From Acidilobaceae archaeon (lineage in GTDB: Archaea > Thermoproteota > Thermoprotei_A > Sulfolobales > Acidilobaceae): 6,041 bases of DNA. Shown piece after piece: positions 5,462 through 6,041 of this stretch. The position numbers and the translations under genes were made by a program. Under the pieces are notes generated by a model. It saw nothing but the letters and a program-made list of their open reading frames with translations, was not told the DNA's origin and ran no database searches. Each line of letters begins with the position of its first letter. Positions within the stretch are counted from its first letter, which is position 1. The DNA is taken from the NCBI GenBank assembly GCA_027081695.1, contig JALWJI010000039.1:1-6041 (forward strand). Reading direction: 5' to 3'.

Positions 5462-5965
5462 CTATATTCCTAGCCTTACTTTAGCGGCTAATAATAACAG
5501 TATTGTTTTAGCGTCTTCGATCTCTCCCCTCTCTATCATTTTGAGGGCCTCATCTAGCGGTATTTTGACGAGACGGATTATTTCATGTGGCTCTGGACTA
5601 CTCTCTCCCGGCTCGGGGTCTGGGGCTAGGAATAGGTATAGTTTCTCCGTAGAGTAGCCTGGCGAGACATACCCTGATCCTACTGGTATGAGTTGGGTCG
5701 CCCTGTATCCTGTTTCTTCCTTGAGCTCTCTTCGAGCTGCTTCCTCGGGGTTCTCTCCCTTATCGATGACCCCTGCGGGAGCCTCTAGGATATACTTATC
5801 TATTACTGGCCTGTACTGTCTTATCAACACGACGTCCTTCCCTATCACTGGGAGAACTGCTACTGCGTTAGGAAATATTACCTGGTCTACTATCATTCTG
5901 TGGCCATTTGGGAGAACTTTTTCCTCTGCCCGGAAAAGAACCCTTCTACCTCTACACTCAACCAT
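5462..5965 (-). CDS. Nudix hydrolase, ADP-ribose pyrophosphatase-like
   Basis: The 167-residue protein carries a perfect Nudix box at residues 65-87: G65, E71, R79-E80, E83-E84 and G86 fit GX5EX7REUXEEXGU, which binds magnesium. SPGYSTE (101-107) places P102 sixteen residues after the box glycine, the same spacing as the SPG of E. coli ADP-ribose pyrophosphatase. RQYRPVIDKYILEAPAG (49-65) is also typical of that subfamily. The expected reaction is ADP-ribose to AMP and ribose 5-phosphate, in the cytoplasm. ATG 5965 follows GAGGTGA by 6 nt. The strong ribosome-binding site suggests the gene is internal to, or has a leader in, a transcript that may continue into dtdA. Other ADP-sugar or NAD-related substrates cannot be excluded. 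Confidence 0.93.
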   Translation of the reverse strand: MVECRGRRVLFRAEEKVLPNGHRMIVDQVIFPNAVAVLPVIGKDVVLIRQYRPVIDKYILEAPAGVIDKGENPEEAARRELKEETGYRATQLIPVGSGYVSPGYSTEKLYLFLAPDPEPGESSPEPHEIIRLVKIPLDEALKMIERGEIEDAKTILLLLAAKVRLGI

Positions 5966-6041
5966 CCTGCTTCACCTCTCTTCTTCCATAGAGTCGATGG
6001 CCACGTGCCATGTGTCCTGCCGCTTGTGCGGCGAGTATATT
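5966..6041. other. Right-edge fragment, coding frame undecided
   Basis: Three readings compete. On the minus strand one frame ends at a TGA (5974-5972) embedded in the Nudix ribosome-binding site, with tail DTWHVAIDSMEEER. A second minus frame ends at TGA 5960-5958, overlapping the Nudix start, with tail LYGRREVKQDG. On the plus strand, ATG 5997 opens MATCHVSCRLCGEYI, which resembles the start of a zinc-knuckle protein but has no visible TATA box or Shine-Dalgarno. An upstream minus-strand operon partner is slightly favoured because the Nudix gene has a strong ribosome-binding site. Confidence 0.35.
5972..5978 (-). promoter_or_regulatory. Shine-Dalgarno of the Nudix gene
   Basis: GAGGTGA on the minus strand is a full-strength archaeal ribosome-binding site, 6 nt before the ATG. 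Its last three bases are a TGA that would end one possible upstream reading frame. Confidence 0.8.

Noticed and set aside
1..6041. CRISPR array, insertion sequence or long terminal repeats
   Set aside because: No regularly spaced direct repeats, transposase-like reading frames or long inverted repeats were seen on either strand.

Overview
The window looks like chromosomal DNA from a hyperthermophilic archaeon, most likely a crenarchaeote (Thermoproteota, perhaps Desulfurococcales or a relative; the genus cannot be read from this piece). The reasons are an archaeal-type D-aminoacyl-tRNA deacylase (DtdA), heavy use of ATA, AGA and AGG codons, archaeal Shine-Dalgarno motifs (GGTGAG, GAGGTGA, GGGGAGGAT), frequent TTG and GTG starts (four of the six gene starts), and protein sequences rich in charged residues. 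I see no insertion sequence, CRISPR array or viral structural gene.

Layout. (1) 1-463, minus strand: the N-terminal 154 codons of a GTG-initiated gene that runs off the left edge. Its product resembles the compact tRNA-guanine transglycosylase-like proteins related to DpdA. (2) 464-617: a spacer with AT-rich TATA-like elements in two degenerate copies. (3) 618-693, plus strand: an intron-less tRNA-Gln(CTG) with encoded CCA. (4) 788-2811, plus strand: a probable two-gene operon, an MDP-1-like HAD phosphatase followed after 38 nt by a PLP-dependent enzyme of the sphingosine-1-phosphate lyase (SPL) type. (5) 2830-4362, minus strand: an FGGY-family carbohydrate kinase, convergent with the lyase-like gene with only 18 nt between their stops. 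(6) 4363-4532: a spacer with a U-rich terminator-like tract and TGTAA/TTACA half-sites. (7) 4533-5965, minus strand: dtdA downstream of an ADP-ribose-pyrophosphatase-like Nudix hydrolase. (8) 5966-6041: a right-edge fragment whose coding frame cannot be decided.

How the genes may work together. DtdA and tRNA-Gln belong to translation and its quality control, and the left-edge protein belongs to a base-exchange superfamily that acts on tRNA or DNA. The Nudix enzyme, HAD phosphatase and FGGY kinase all handle phosphate esters or nucleotides. The most thought-provoking pairing is the HAD phosphatase with the SPL-like enzyme. All key PLP-enzyme residues are visible, yet archaea are not known to make sphingolipids, so the natural substrate is open. 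No single new multi-gene defence or mobile system is evident. The best leads are the unlisted DpdA/TGT-like gene at the left edge and the phosphatase/SPL-like operon.
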